Position numbers and translations under genes: made by a program. From Alviniconcha marisindica (lineage: Eukaryota > Mollusca > Gastropoda > Provannidae), in assembly GCA_018857735.1 (NCBI GenBank), contig JABMCL010002225.1, forward strand, positions 38,501 through 102,500: a DNA stretch of 64,000 bases. Reading direction: 5' to 3'. The notes beneath the pieces were generated by a model. That model ran no database searches. It was given only the letters and a program-made list of their open reading frames with translations, and had not been told where the DNA came from. Shown here in pieces: positions 34,108 to 43,816 of the stretch; within the stretch, counting starts at the first letter, position 1; the number at the start of each line of letters is the position of its first letter.

Positions 34108-35684
34108 ATAATACATCAGTCAGAGCAGGTCACAGTATTTACCCATGTGTGATGACTGAGACACGAGGGGGGAAGGAGGAGGAGGTCCCCTCTTCCTCTC
34201 CTCCATTCCATAAGACCTTGAACGATGATAATCAGGGCCACCCCTGTGACTCCGCCCTGAAGGGGAGTCCAAGTGATGCCCAGGATGTGCGGTGGGTGAT
34301 GCAGAACGGTTGTTGTCATGCTGAGACCCAGTCCGCCCCTTCAAGCGAAGATGGTGATTAAACAGCTTAATCCCATCCATCACCTGTATGGCGTATGGGA
34401 CAGATTCCACATGGGTGAACTCCACAAAGGCATATTTCTTCAGGGTGCCATCCTTCTCTTTAGCTCTTGTAACCTTTTCCAGAGGGCCTGCCTGAAATTA
34501 GTGTGGAAAAACGAGTGAAGGGCTGAGTCTGATATGTATACAATGACGGACTGATAAAATCAATAGTGCTACCGGAAACTGACAAACTGATTGAGCAATT
34601 GTGTGCGTGTGTGTGTGTGCGCGTGTGTTTCGTTGTTTTTTTTTTTTTTTTTTTTTGCTTGCTTTTTGCTCAGTTGACTGATAGTGATACCAGCTGATTA
34701 TTTATAAATACACAATCAATATACAGTGTCAGTATTGAAGAACTGTTCATGCTCAAATCTCAAAATGCAATCTTCCAGTTTCATATAACACAAGGAGGCC
34801 ACAATTAGTAGTCATTTCTTTGGCTGTGTGAACTTGTTATTGACTGATTGTATGTATTGTAATGTCAAAACAAGCCTACCACTAGTACTAGTGTATGTTA
34901 CACTACACAGTTCACTGAAGAATGTGCTCAATCATCAATGAAACACTTTCTATAATCTACAACTGAAAACAATCTCCCAGGAATATGTTTGCTGAATGTT
35001 TTATCAAAAAATGAGTGGAAAAGGATGAACTGCCACTGCTTCAAATGGCTTACTTAGAAAATGAGGCCACTCCCTTCAAGTTCAGTTTGGAGGAAAGGGA
35101 TGCCAGACTGACATGGCGCTATGCTGACTAATATATGCACTATGAGTATGATCAGTGCCAGCAGTTATCAGGGTCACAGGCCTATTACTTTGCATGTAAA
35201 CAAGAAAGAGCCAATGAGAATTTTTCTGGTATAATATCAATTATCATATATTTGGAATAAAAGTTTTTAAAACCAGGACATGCTTGTCCACTGTTGTTAT
35301 ACGTTCTCTACTTCGTCAATTATCATATTTATAAAACAATAATTATGTAACAGTAATACATGTAAGACATACACTGGTACAGTACAAATGAACCATTTAG
35401 AAAGAGGCAGAACACAACATGAAACGCTCTCTCTCCCCCCATGCTATCCACTATTCAACATGACTTGATTCATACTCCTCTGCATCATTCATAATAATTG
35501 TGGGTTCACACAAATTTATTTTTATGCTCATATCATTATCGGTTATCACTCATTATGTGTTTGTAAGTTTTTTAAAGGACAGGTTGACCAACAGGCATTC
35601 ATGCCTAAACTTCTATCTTTTCGCAATAAAGTTCATCCAGTCAGTCAGTCTCACTCTCTCTCTGTGATTATCTCCCTCTCTCTC

Positions 35685-35723
<39 letters not shown>

Positions 35724-35950
35724 ACAGGACATTCAATGATGTCTTCTTTCAAGCTCAGTAAAACTCAGCATTTTGCTGACCAATGGCCACAAAATGGTAA
35801 GAGAAAATCAGTAATGCTAGCACTAGCAGGCACCAAACCCACCATCTATCCCGGGCTCACTTGTGACAGTCACAGGTGGACATCATGACTCCATTGTCCA
35901 TAACAAACATAATTTGCAAGTGTCAGCTTTCCTTCAGATCCATGATGCTG

Positions 35951-36009
<59 letters not shown>

Positions 36010-36565
36010 GGGAGGGCTGGATGTAAAAAAGCCGACTTGGGCTTAACTCTTTATTCTTTTATCTTTAATCTTTTTTCTTTCTTTTTATCCTAGACCTGTG
36101 CGAGTTTCGGGACAGTATGTGAAAACGTGCAGTTACTTCCTTTGACTTTGTGCGAAGAAATCAGACCTGGACACCAATATAATATTAATAAAAAGGGATG
36201 AATCATTGAATGTGTTGAGGTCGGTAAAGTTGACTGTCTGCATGAATTGGAACACGGTAATGTCACTCCTAATGTATCACTATCAGTCAATCAGTAAACT
36301 GCAAAAGTGCCAAAGCAGTAAAACTAAAAGACTCAAACTTGTAGTCTTGTATAAATAACTGGCGAAACTGACCCATCCGGAGTGTTTACACGTTAAATAT
36401 ACTGGAATCAAAATCATATTCACAAACAGCGGGAAATAAATCAGTCTGGCACTTAGAAATACTACGGTGTCTCATAACTATTACCTGCATAAAAAGTTCA
36501 TAGAGATGATCTTCTGTGACTTCGTCAGCCAAACCACCAACCCAGAGTGTATTATCATCCGCCAT
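27315..36565 (-). CDS. RBM7: RBM7-like RNA-binding protein, 4 exons
   Basis: Encodes a single-RRM protein like RBM7/RBM11; RBM7 is the RNA-binding subunit of the nuclear exosome targeting complex with ZCCHC8 and MTR4. Exons in reading order are 36565-36485, 34491-34143, 33790-33622 and 27483-27315; phases join cleanly to give 255 residues (human RBM7 266). The RRM spans about residues 4-80 with RNP2 LWVGGL, then DHLYELFMQAGPLEKV, RNP1 KKYAFVEF, and ESVPYAIQVMDGIKLF, which is diagnostic for RBM7/11. The tail is Ser/Arg/Gly/Pro-rich and ends Gln/Tyr/Asn-rich (QQTMQQQQ, WYPNQW). Intron 3 is 6.1 kb and contains a separate small gene. RBM7 versus RBM11 is chosen on the low-complexity tail. Confidence 0.87.
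29719..30787 (-). pseudogene. Duplicated, frameshifted copy of nested-gene exons 2-3
   Basis: Exon 2 copy is 30787-30624 (164 nt, one base short, the loss near 30701) and exon 3 copy is 29787-29719 (69 nt, intact). The deletion shifts exon 2 into a stop within about ten codons. There is no exon 1 copy, and the exon 2 acceptor lacks a T-rich tract. It could still be spliced into the host gene's transcripts. Confidence 0.65.
29999..30054 (+). repeat. (AT)n microsatellite
   Basis: Pure AT array in duplication copy A; copy B has a much shorter one at 31750-31768. Confidence 0.95.
31480..31548 (-). CDS. Nested gene exon 3 (terminal)
   Basis: 22 codons plus TAG with a T-rich acceptor. It differs from copy A (29719-29787) by two substitutions, one of them amino-acid changing, with the frame kept. 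Confidence 0.55.
   Translation of the reverse strand, partial: AKEVDAPKGQEQVFFMTQQGQH
31480..32899 (-). CDS. Nested small gene in RBM7 intron 3, 97 aa, unrecognised
   Basis: A possible three-exon gene on the same strand as RBM7. Exons 32899-32840, 32508-32344 and 31548-31480 are all phase 0 with donors GTGAGT and GTTTAT and acceptors TTTTCAAG and TTTTTAG. Residues include NGENTCVYDGTRFGVDLP, DAMTQILTPQYTSATLQ and the acidic-to-Gln end AKEVDAPKGQEQVFF, MTQQGQH. ATG sits in a good context (GCGGCCATG). No signal peptide or known domain is recognised. The last 37 residues, starting at an internal Met (MTQILT), are more conserved between the tandem copies than the upstream part, so a shorter product is possible. 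Function unknown. Confidence 0.5.
32344..32508 (-). CDS. Nested gene exon 2
   Basis: 55 codons without a stop, in phase with exons 1 and 3. Copy A (30624-30787) differs by about ten substitutions and a 1-base deletion. Confidence 0.5.
32840..32899 (-). CDS. Nested gene exon 1
   Basis: 20 codons from MFTHSALHLL to QQGT, donor GTGAGT. It lies outside the duplicated unit, so only copy B has it. A second ATG frame (MVPTRN) in the same exon would be out of frame with exon 2. Confidence 0.45.
33622..33790 (-). CDS. RBM7: RBM7-like exon 3: low-complexity tail
   Basis: Acceptor TATTTGCAG, donor GTAAGC. The frame set by exon 2 reads HGYQKRGITRSSSGQ to SFEDR and stays open throughout. Confidence 0.82.
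34078..34104 (+). repeat. (AT)n microsatellite
   Basis: AT array in RBM7-like intron 2, about 40 bp beyond the exon 2 donor. Confidence 0.93.
34143..34491 (-). CDS. RBM7: RBM7-like exon 2: RNP1 and linker
   Basis: Acceptor AATTTCAG, donor GTAAAT. Completes the RRM and begins a Ser/Arg/His/Pro-rich tail (KRGPPPPSPL). Confidence 0.9.
35689..35720 (+). repeat. (CA)n microsatellite
   Basis: CA array preceded by a CT-rich stretch, in RBM7-like intron 1. Confidence 0.93.
35955..36009 (+). repeat. (CT)n microsatellite
   Basis: Pure CT array in RBM7-like intron 1. Confidence 0.95.
36485..36565 (-). CDS. RBM7: RBM7-like exon 1: RNP2
   Basis: 27 codons, start ATG in GCGGATG-free context (AAAATGGCGG), donor GTAATA. 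Encodes MADDNTLWVGGL and the first RRM helix. Confidence 0.88.
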
Positions 36566-37084
36566 TTTGACTAAAGCACATGCTATTTTATTTTATATAA
36601 GAATAAAGCCAGATAAAGTTTCAACACTTTTGGGAATAAAAATCTGAACCGACACGGCGAAACTCACTCTTGGCCAAACAGTTTTCGCTATCAATATCAT
36701 TCGATCTCAGCTTAAAATGTGATCATCTGGTCAGCTTGCATCCTTTAGTTTGACTTGTCTGATTAGGTTTGAGCGATGTGATTGAGACTCTGTACTGCTG
36801 GTTTCCGCGACTTTTCCGTTTTCGCCGGTCCAGTCGAGTCAGTCTACATGGAATGACCTTCCCTTTCCTCTCCGACACGAGAAACCCTCTCTGGACTCAT
36901 TCAAGTGTAACATAAAAATAAAAATAAATCCCAAAACTGTGGACATGCCATGTTTTTTGTTCCGCGCTGCTGTCTTCATCCATCTCTGTTTGCTGTCCGT
37001 TTCAAGCTGTCAGTAATTAAAGCCAGTTGCCATATCATGAGAATGGTCAGTTAGTCGTGTGTGCGCCGGTGTGTCAGTGTGTGC

Positions 37085-37085
<1 letters not shown>
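36566..37085 (-). promoter_or_regulatory. 5' UTR/promoter region of the RBM7-like gene
   Basis: Sequence upstream of the start ATG with no reading frame of note and no TATA box at the expected distance that I can defend. It is bounded by a GA array at 37088. Placement is by position only. Confidence 0.3.

Positions 37086-37087
<2 letters not shown>

Positions 37088-37150
<63 letters not shown>
37088..37150 (+). repeat. (GA)n microsatellite
   Basis: GA array followed by a short TG stretch, about 520 bp upstream of the RBM7-like start. Confidence 0.95.
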
Positions 37151-37152
<2 letters not shown>

Positions 37153-37624
37153 TGTGTGTGTGTGAGTGAGTGTGTCCGAGTCAGTCGGGGGAGGACTGAG
37201 TATATATAGCCTATTTTCTGACTGATGTGACTATTTGTATCACTGACAGCCGGGATTAATATATTTCTTCAGCAGTTCAGTTACTTTTTTTCTTCTGTTT
37301 TTGTTTGTTTGTTTTGTTTTGTTTTGTTTTTGTTCAGTATAATTATTTGCTTGTTTAGTTATCAGTTTCAGTAAATCGGCCGGCTTCTCAGTGACAGTGT
37401 AGCTCAGTTGGTGTCGTTCAGTCTAAAAAGAGCCCTTCATAGTTGAGCTCCTGTGAGGGATGACTTTGAGTATACTGACTTGACATGACATGTCCTGCTC
37501 AAAGTACCGTTGGTGTAAAAGGGGTAGGCCTACTTAGTGGCTGTATGGCCGGAAAGCCTTGGTGCCGGCCCGCGCAGCTGCCGTATCGTCACTGAGTGGC
37601 ACTGACATTCCCATGACACCCCCC

Positions 37625-37733
37625 GGCCCTTCCCAAACTGACACTGACATACACACACACACACATACACACACACGACCTGACCCCCCCCCCCCCTCAA
37701 ATACACTCACTGACACACACACTGACACCGTCA

Positions 37734-37804
<71 letters not shown>
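37625..37804 (+). repeat. (AC)n-rich region
   Basis: AC arrays broken by a C run and GACA motifs, ending in a long pure AC tract (37735-37804), immediately before the ORF1-like frame. Confidence 0.93.
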
Positions 37805-37806
<2 letters not shown>

Positions 37807-37817
37807 CCGGCCCGGGT

Positions 37818-38204
37818 GTGTCAGTAACGCCTCTACCAGGTCTCTTCGGGCCAATCTGGCTTCGGCAAGTAGTCCGGGTCAAGGAGGAGGGTCTGGAAGC
37901 AGCACGTCGGATTGGACTGGGGGTGGCAGGCAGAAAGCGGACCATCATTGTGCCATTCCAGTCAAGGAAACTTCGGGACAAGGTGCTCGCAGACAGGAAG
38001 AAACTAAAAGGGAAAAAGGTCTCGGAGGCTGACGAAGACCTGACACCAGCCAATGCTAAATTGGCGAGAGATGCTTATAAACAGTCTTCTACCATTGCTT
38101 CCTGGTCTTCGCACGGGAAAGTTTTCGCCAAACTGAAAAATGGAAAGACGGTAATGATCAAATACCGTACAAATGTGGACGACTTTGTAAGAAAGGATAT
38201 GTAG
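37818..38204 (+). CDS. LINE ORF1-like protein fragment, 128 aa
   Basis: An open frame encoding RRIGLGVAGRKRTIIVPFQS, RKLRDKVLADRKKLKGKKV, DLTPANAKLARDAYKQ, ASWSSHGKVFAKLKNGKTVM and stop. The order 'basic RRTI-V-F, K-R-V-R-LKG, EDLTP-N-L-R-A-K, W-G-K-F-K' is typical of the C-terminal domain of ORF1-type proteins in lophotrochozoan non-LTR retrotransposons (FP-C-like). The frame upstream runs into a CA array, so the N-terminus is missing. It is probably a fragment of an element, not a host gene; whether it belongs to the LINE at 39.8 kb is unknown. Confidence 0.6.
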   Translation: MSVTPLPGLFGPIWLRQVVRVKEEGLEAARRIGLGVAGRKRTIIVPFQSRKLRDKVLADRKKLKGKKVSEADEDLTPANAKLARDAYKQSSTIASWSSHGKVFAKLKNGKTVMIKYRTNVDDFVRKDM

Positions 38205-38631
38205 GCAGGCGGTGGATCAGACGTTCAGTATTTTTCAGTTTTTGCTCATGGCTATAGGGCCTAATTATATACGTCTGTGTTGTCTCATTTTCATGAGGAA
38301 GAGAGATCAAGTACGCATACGGACGCTGAAGTTTGTGTACCGTTGATATAACCATACAGGCTTGGTACGTACACCGTTCACTGCTATGTAATGAATTTTT
38401 GTGTCTCCACCACCCACCCACCCACACCCCACACCCATTTCCCTATCTTTTCTTCTTTTTTCTTGGATGTGTGTGTGTGTGTGGTGGGGGGGGGGGGGGG
38501 GGGGGACGGGGGGGGTGTAAAGACTGGGGCAGGTGGCAGTTGGTAACGTTCGACGCTACTATTTTGTATACATATTGTATACACCGTCGTGTTTCGGGGC
38601 GCCATTTGGGGTCCCCCTACCCCCACCCCCA

Positions 38632-38701
<70 letters not shown>

Positions 38702-38934
38702 TGTGGTATGTTCTAGGGCAATGTCTTTATAGAGGCATGCGTTTTTTGACTGGACGTTTTTCTCGAGACTGTCCTTGTTATTTTTGACTACGTGCTGAGT
38801 TTATCTTATCGCCGGATAACATTGTGAACGAGGGGTGTTGTGAATGCGAGCTGGCGGGTCTCCGCTAGCTCACGGGTCTCTTGTAAAAAAAATCCCTTTT
38901 TTTCTTTTTCTTCTTCTCTCTCTCTCCCTTTTCT

Positions 38935-39022
<88 letters not shown>

Positions 39023-39430
39023 ACACACACACGTAAAGCCCGCCACCACCCGGTCTTCTCGGGAAGTGGCAATTTTATTTTATGTGATATGCACAGCTTG
39101 ATGCCAGTGGGATTTTCTCATGTTGTTATCTATGAATGACTTTTTACCTGGATTTAAAAAAATAAAAATTGCTGTTGTTGTAATTAAATGTTTTATGATT
39201 GGAGTGAATGTGTGATGAGTGTACTTGGCACCACAAAACATTTCTCGTGCAATCATTGTATTGACACATGGCAATAAAGTTATATTGTATTGTATACTGA
39301 TATTTTTGTTGTGATGTTGATTGTGAAGAAACTGACAGGCTTTTCTCCCCCCCCCCCCCCCCCCCCCCCCCCTTAACAAGTTGCGTGCTTTTTCTGCATT
39401 GCATGCTCACGTGAGCTGGTCATCGAGAGT

Positions 39431-39461
<31 letters not shown>

Positions 39462-39776
39462 CCCTGTACAACTGCGTGCGTATGGGTTTGTGTGCTTGTT
39501 TTTTTGCTGCTGTCTATTCATGTTGTTTTTTGCACATTTTTTGTTAATGCGCGTGTTGTGTCTGTTCTTGGTTTGGGGGTCAAAGTTTCAGTTACACGTG
39601 TCGCCATACAGTGCTTCCCCCTCGTTCTATTTCCTTCACGATCATGCAGTGCCCATTCCTTATTAGCACCTTTGTCATACAGCCATTGTACTTGTTTGCC
39701 GACAGAAAGCTAAAAACATGGTTATATTATGTGAATGTACTTGTGAAATTATTTCCACTCCGTAGAGTAGGCTGGT
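38205..39776 (+). other. Repeat-rich spacer, no gene seen
   Basis: Contains a G run (38483-38504), a CA array (38633-38700), a CT array (38949-39008), a C run (39347-39372) and a (TTG)n tract (39427-39460). No gene is supported. Confidence 0.7.
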
Positions 39777-41330
39777 ATGTTTAGTGATCTGTTGCTGGCA
39801 AGGCGAAAGATGCAGTGTGTTGTACGTGTCACCGGTTTGTTATGTTATCCAGCCTTGGTATTCAATAAGATTACATCTTTTGGTAATGAACTGACTGTTG
39901 TTGGGGGTGATTGGAATGTTGCTCTAAATCCCACACTTGATACCTATCATCCATCCAATATTTACAGAAACAGATCCAGAGGGAAGATACAAGAGTTTAC
40001 TGAACAATGCGATGTTGTTGTCATTTTTCGAAGTTTGTATCCTAATATTAGAAAGTACACATGGAGAAGGTTTAATGGTACTCAGAGAAGTAGGCTAGAT
40101 GCATAACATATGCAGAGACAAAAATGTTATTTACATTAGAAATTGGATAGAATGTGGTATTGTCTCCATTGGTCGTTTATTGGGACCAAATGGATATCTT
40201 TTTATGAAGATTTTAAAGCAAAGTACCCTGATGCCATTGTAAGTTTCATGCTATATGAAGGTATTGTACACTCAGTTAGACATTACCAAGCTAAACTTGG
40301 ACTTGAATTTGAAGAAACTGAAGAAAATTGTAATATTAATGAAGCATATGATTGTATGGAAATGCATACCAGGAGGCGGTACCAAGCACATTTATATGAA
40401 GTTTGTCAAAAATGATGATGTTCCTCTGAAATGCATAGAAAATGGTCACATAAACTTAACATTCACATTGACACTGGCACAATATTCAGACATGTTATCA
40501 AAACTACACAGGACACACATCTTAGATGGTTTCAGTACAGATTGGTATACATAATTTTTGCCTTCACAGCCCTTTTTTTTATTTTTAGGAAAGTTGTTAA
40601 TTCAGCAATATGTACATTCTGTGAAGCGGACGATGGAACTTTAGAACATATGTTCTGGGACTGTGCTAAAATTCAAGTGTTCTGGTCAGATTTTGTAGAC
40701 TGGCTTTATACAATTTGTTCCCACTGCAGACAACTCAGGCTGTAGAAGGAACTTGTTATTTTTGGTTACAATTCTAATGTACATACTAAGAACATTTTGG
40801 ATCTGTTTATCCTTCTTGCGAAGTACCATATATTCCATGCCAAAACTAATAATGGTAATCCACTGATTCAAGTTTTCGTAAGAACTGTTAAACAAAGATT
40901 TGTGGTGGAAAAATACAACGCTGTTATAAAGAACAATATAGCTGATAGGGAATGGGCATTGTACAGTCCCCCTTTATTTTTCCTAGACGTATCCTTGCGA
41001 TTTGTCGATTCTTGAGGCTGATGTGGTTATTGTCAGCTCGATCCCTTGCCTCTCTTTTCTCCTTGGTTCTAACCTTCTGCTTATGTGTATGCATAAAACA
41101 TTTGTATTCTATAGTAGCCATGTGCACTGGTCATTATCCAGTACCCTCGGGTACAGTGGATATGACGGGGATAGAGCCATGCAAAGAGGTTGAATCAGTG
41201 AGCGAATGTATCGTTAATGGACGGATTCATGCTGTATGAATAAAAGCCCACAATGATGAAAAACAAAACAAAACAAACAAACAACAACCAAAACAACAAC
41301 AACAACAACAAAAACACAATATATATAAAT
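39777..41330 (+). mobile_element. Tx1/L1-like LINE, internally deleted
   Basis: 39777-40106 encodes the last part of an endonuclease domain: VVGGDWNVALNPTLD, SRGKIQEFTEQCDVV, YTWRRFNGTQRSRLD. After it the reverse transcriptase is missing; 40143-40742 encodes the post-RT region, ending THLRWFQYRLVY and the zinc-knuckle CTFCEADDGTLEHMFWDC, in several frames with stops. 40797-41010 encodes a C-terminal end (LLAKYHIFHAKTN, EWALYSPP). A 3' UTR follows with AATAAA at 41239-41244 and an A-rich tail to about 41330. The element is dead. The clade call rests on these motifs only. Confidence 0.8.
41239..41244 (+). promoter_or_regulatory. LINE poly(A) signal AATAAA
   Basis: Followed by an A-rich tail of AAC/AAAC units (about 41260-41320), consistent with the LINE 3' end. 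Confidence 0.6.
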
Positions 41331-41696
41331 TAAATAAAAACACTTCTCTCCTTACTTAGCGTCGAGGCTTGAATTCGATACCGAGTATACGTTGCTTGTG
41401 TTATGTATAATGAAAGAAATACAAAATTTAAAGTAACATACTTTTAATTGCAACGCTTCTGAATGTTCAAGCGACTCCATCCAGGAATTGAGCTCCCACG
41501 CGGCAAAACCCAGTACGGATACAAATCCAGAGCACATTATTAGTCTTCCAATGTGCGGCCAGTTTATGCTCGTGGGTGCAATGGAGAAAGGAGGATGAAA
41601 AGTTTTGTAAGTGCCATTTATGGTGTTAATGTCCAACTGATAAACTGACTGTACCCATTTTCACCGCACCGCTGCATCCGTAATGAAACACACGCA

Positions 41697-41697
41697 A

Positions 41698-41796
<99 letters not shown>

Positions 41797-41804
41797 TGTG
41801 TGTG
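41697..41804 (+). repeat. (ATCT)n then (GT)n microsatellite
   Basis: Tetranucleotide array 41697-41731 followed by GT array 41734-41804, starting within 20 bp of the GT92 stop codon on the other side. Confidence 0.95.
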
Positions 41805-41820
41805 TGACTTCCAACATACG

Positions 41821-42930
41821 CTAGTGTTCACTGTCCAACTCTTTCAAAGTGTGTTTCATTCTTTGCACAAGCGTGGACGCAAATCTAAGTATATTTGTGT
41901 CCTTAACGCTTGGGACGTTGCCATACCACCGGTAGTGCTGCAGCAAACCCAGGCTCTCGTTCACCAGGAGAGTGTTCTCTTCTCCCAGAAAAGACATCAC
42001 CCCGTGAATTCCCATGATGTTCACAGTTCTTGGGTTGACGATAGTTTTTGACCGCTTCTGACATATCTCTACAGTTCTTCTCTGTTTCAAGAGAAACGAT
42101 AAGTGCAAGCGGTTAGCAAATCGAAGTTCCTCGTTAGTCAGATTCGTTGCTTTATTCCATAGAAAAACACTACTTGGAAAAGAGAAGGCGCCAATAATAT
42201 GCGATTGTGAATTAGACGAATTAAAAATCGCGTCACCTCGCGCCTTTTTCGCGAGTCTGGACACAAAACCTCCTGCCATCGTCAGAAGTTGATTTCCGCG
42301 ATGCACGAAATCGGACGAAATGGAGTTCTGCATTGCATGAACCAGGGCAGACCAGGAGTCGTGGACTCGCGGCACAATCATCTCATCAAAATCCATGAAG
42401 ACGATGAAGTCAGTGCTGTTGAGATTTCGGAGCAGACAGTCGTTGATGGCCCCCATCTGGGCCTTGTAGTGCACAGGCTCCGGGGGGTCCCTCCAGCTCA
42501 CCACGTCCAAGAACCCTCGCCTGACGTAGTGCCTGAGGACTGTGTCCACTCCCGCGGTGATGCTGGTGTTGTAGACCACGGCGTGCTGAGCGCCCAGCAC
42601 CTGAGCCATCTCCAGATTCTCCACCACCAACGTGGCGTCCCCGAAGTTGCGGTGAAGAGGAGAGAAGCAGATGAGGAAGTTGTAGCGTCTGGGCTGGGGC
42701 AGCTGCACCCTTAGGATGTTGGTGCGGCCTTGGTCCCGGGGCGTTGAGATGGACACGGTGGTTGAGGTCGCCAGGGACAGATGGTCCGGCAGCAAACAGT
42801 GGATGTAGCCTGGCGACAACCTGTTGAGCAAAGAACACGTAAACACAGTCCTGCCACCTTTCTGGCAAAGAACAACAGCTACTTCACAGTTAACGCCCAT
42901 GTGACCGCAGTTGTCATGGTACTGACTCAT
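41821..42930 (-). CDS. GT92 last exon: catalytic domain
   Basis: 369 codons open from ATG at 42930; the true exon start is probably at or a few bases from 42921-42935, since AG dinucleotides occur there. Contains the DFDE metal site, the NDCL motif and a conserved MGIHGV segment near the end. Confidence 0.85.
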   Translation of the reverse strand: MSQYHDNCGHMGVNCEVAVVLCQKGGRTVFTCSLLNRLSPGYIHCLLPDHLSLATSTTVSISTPRDQGRTNILRVQLPQPRRYNFLICFSPLHRNFGDATLVVENLEMAQVLGAQHAVVYNTSITAGVDTVLRHYVRRGFLDVVSWRDPPEPVHYKAQMGAINDCLLRNLNSTDFIVFMDFDEMIVPRVHDSWSALVHAMQNSISSDFVHRGNQLLTMAGGFVSRLAKKARGDAIFNSSNSQSHIIGAFSFPSSVFLWNKATNLTNEELRFANRLHLSFLLKQRRTVEICQKRSKTIVNPRTVNIMGIHGVMSFLGEENTLLVNESLGLLQHYRWYGNVPSVKDTNILRFASTLVQRMKHTLKELDSEH

Positions 42931-43739
42931 TGTTACTGACTCTTACTTCGGTGTCCGTTCCACCCCCGTGTTACCGCAGTAGCACGTAAAAGGTCTCGGT
43001 CATCCTGCCCAAAGTGCAGGTGGCAAGTTACAGCTAAACACGCATCCACTCTATATAATATGTGGCTTCAAATGAGTGACACTGTAAACTTGTGCATGAT
43101 TATATGGTGTACACGTAACGTGTGCGGCCGAGATGGCAGCAGTTTCACGACACCATGCCACGCAACAACCAAACAGTGCTGCAAGTACACCACGTCGGTG
43201 GATATCAATGATTTTGTTGTTGTTTTAACTTGTATTTTTGTTGACAGATCCAGCTAGAGTGAATTAACAGTCAGTCTTGCCTCTATGATTATGATATGAT
43301 AAATGATAAAAAAAATTAAAAAATTAGGGTACAATAACAATTACATGCAACAACTTTATGTCAGCAAGGAATGGATCTGATTTTTTTTAATTCAATTTTA
43401 TTTTTGTTGACAAATCCGACTTGGGTGAATTAACAGGAGCTCTGTATCACTGCTATCAGTCAGTCCTACCTCTGTGTTTTGTTGTTTAAAAAAAAAAGGG
43501 GGGTACAATAACAACTACATGCAACAAGTTTATGTTAACAAGGAATGGATCTAATGGGGGGGGGGGGGGGGGGGGGGGGAGGTGTCAACTTGTATTTTTG
43601 TAGACAAATCCAACTTAAGTGAATTAACAGGAGCTCTCTGTCAATCCCACCTCTGTGATTTAACTTTTGTTGTTGGGCAAGTTGGTTTCGATTATCTCTT
43701 CAAAATTCAACTCTTATTTTTGTTGTTGACTTTTTTCTT

Positions 43740-43816
<77 letters not shown>

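Noticed and set aside
37190..37215. TATATATA-like box at 37200
   Set aside because: It lies about 640 bp upstream of the RBM7 start and no transcript start can be argued from sequence.
42289..42714. Plus-strand frame opposite the GT92 exon (141 aa)
   Set aside because: It is the antisense shadow of the GT92 catalytic domain, rich in His and Val typical of reversed codons.
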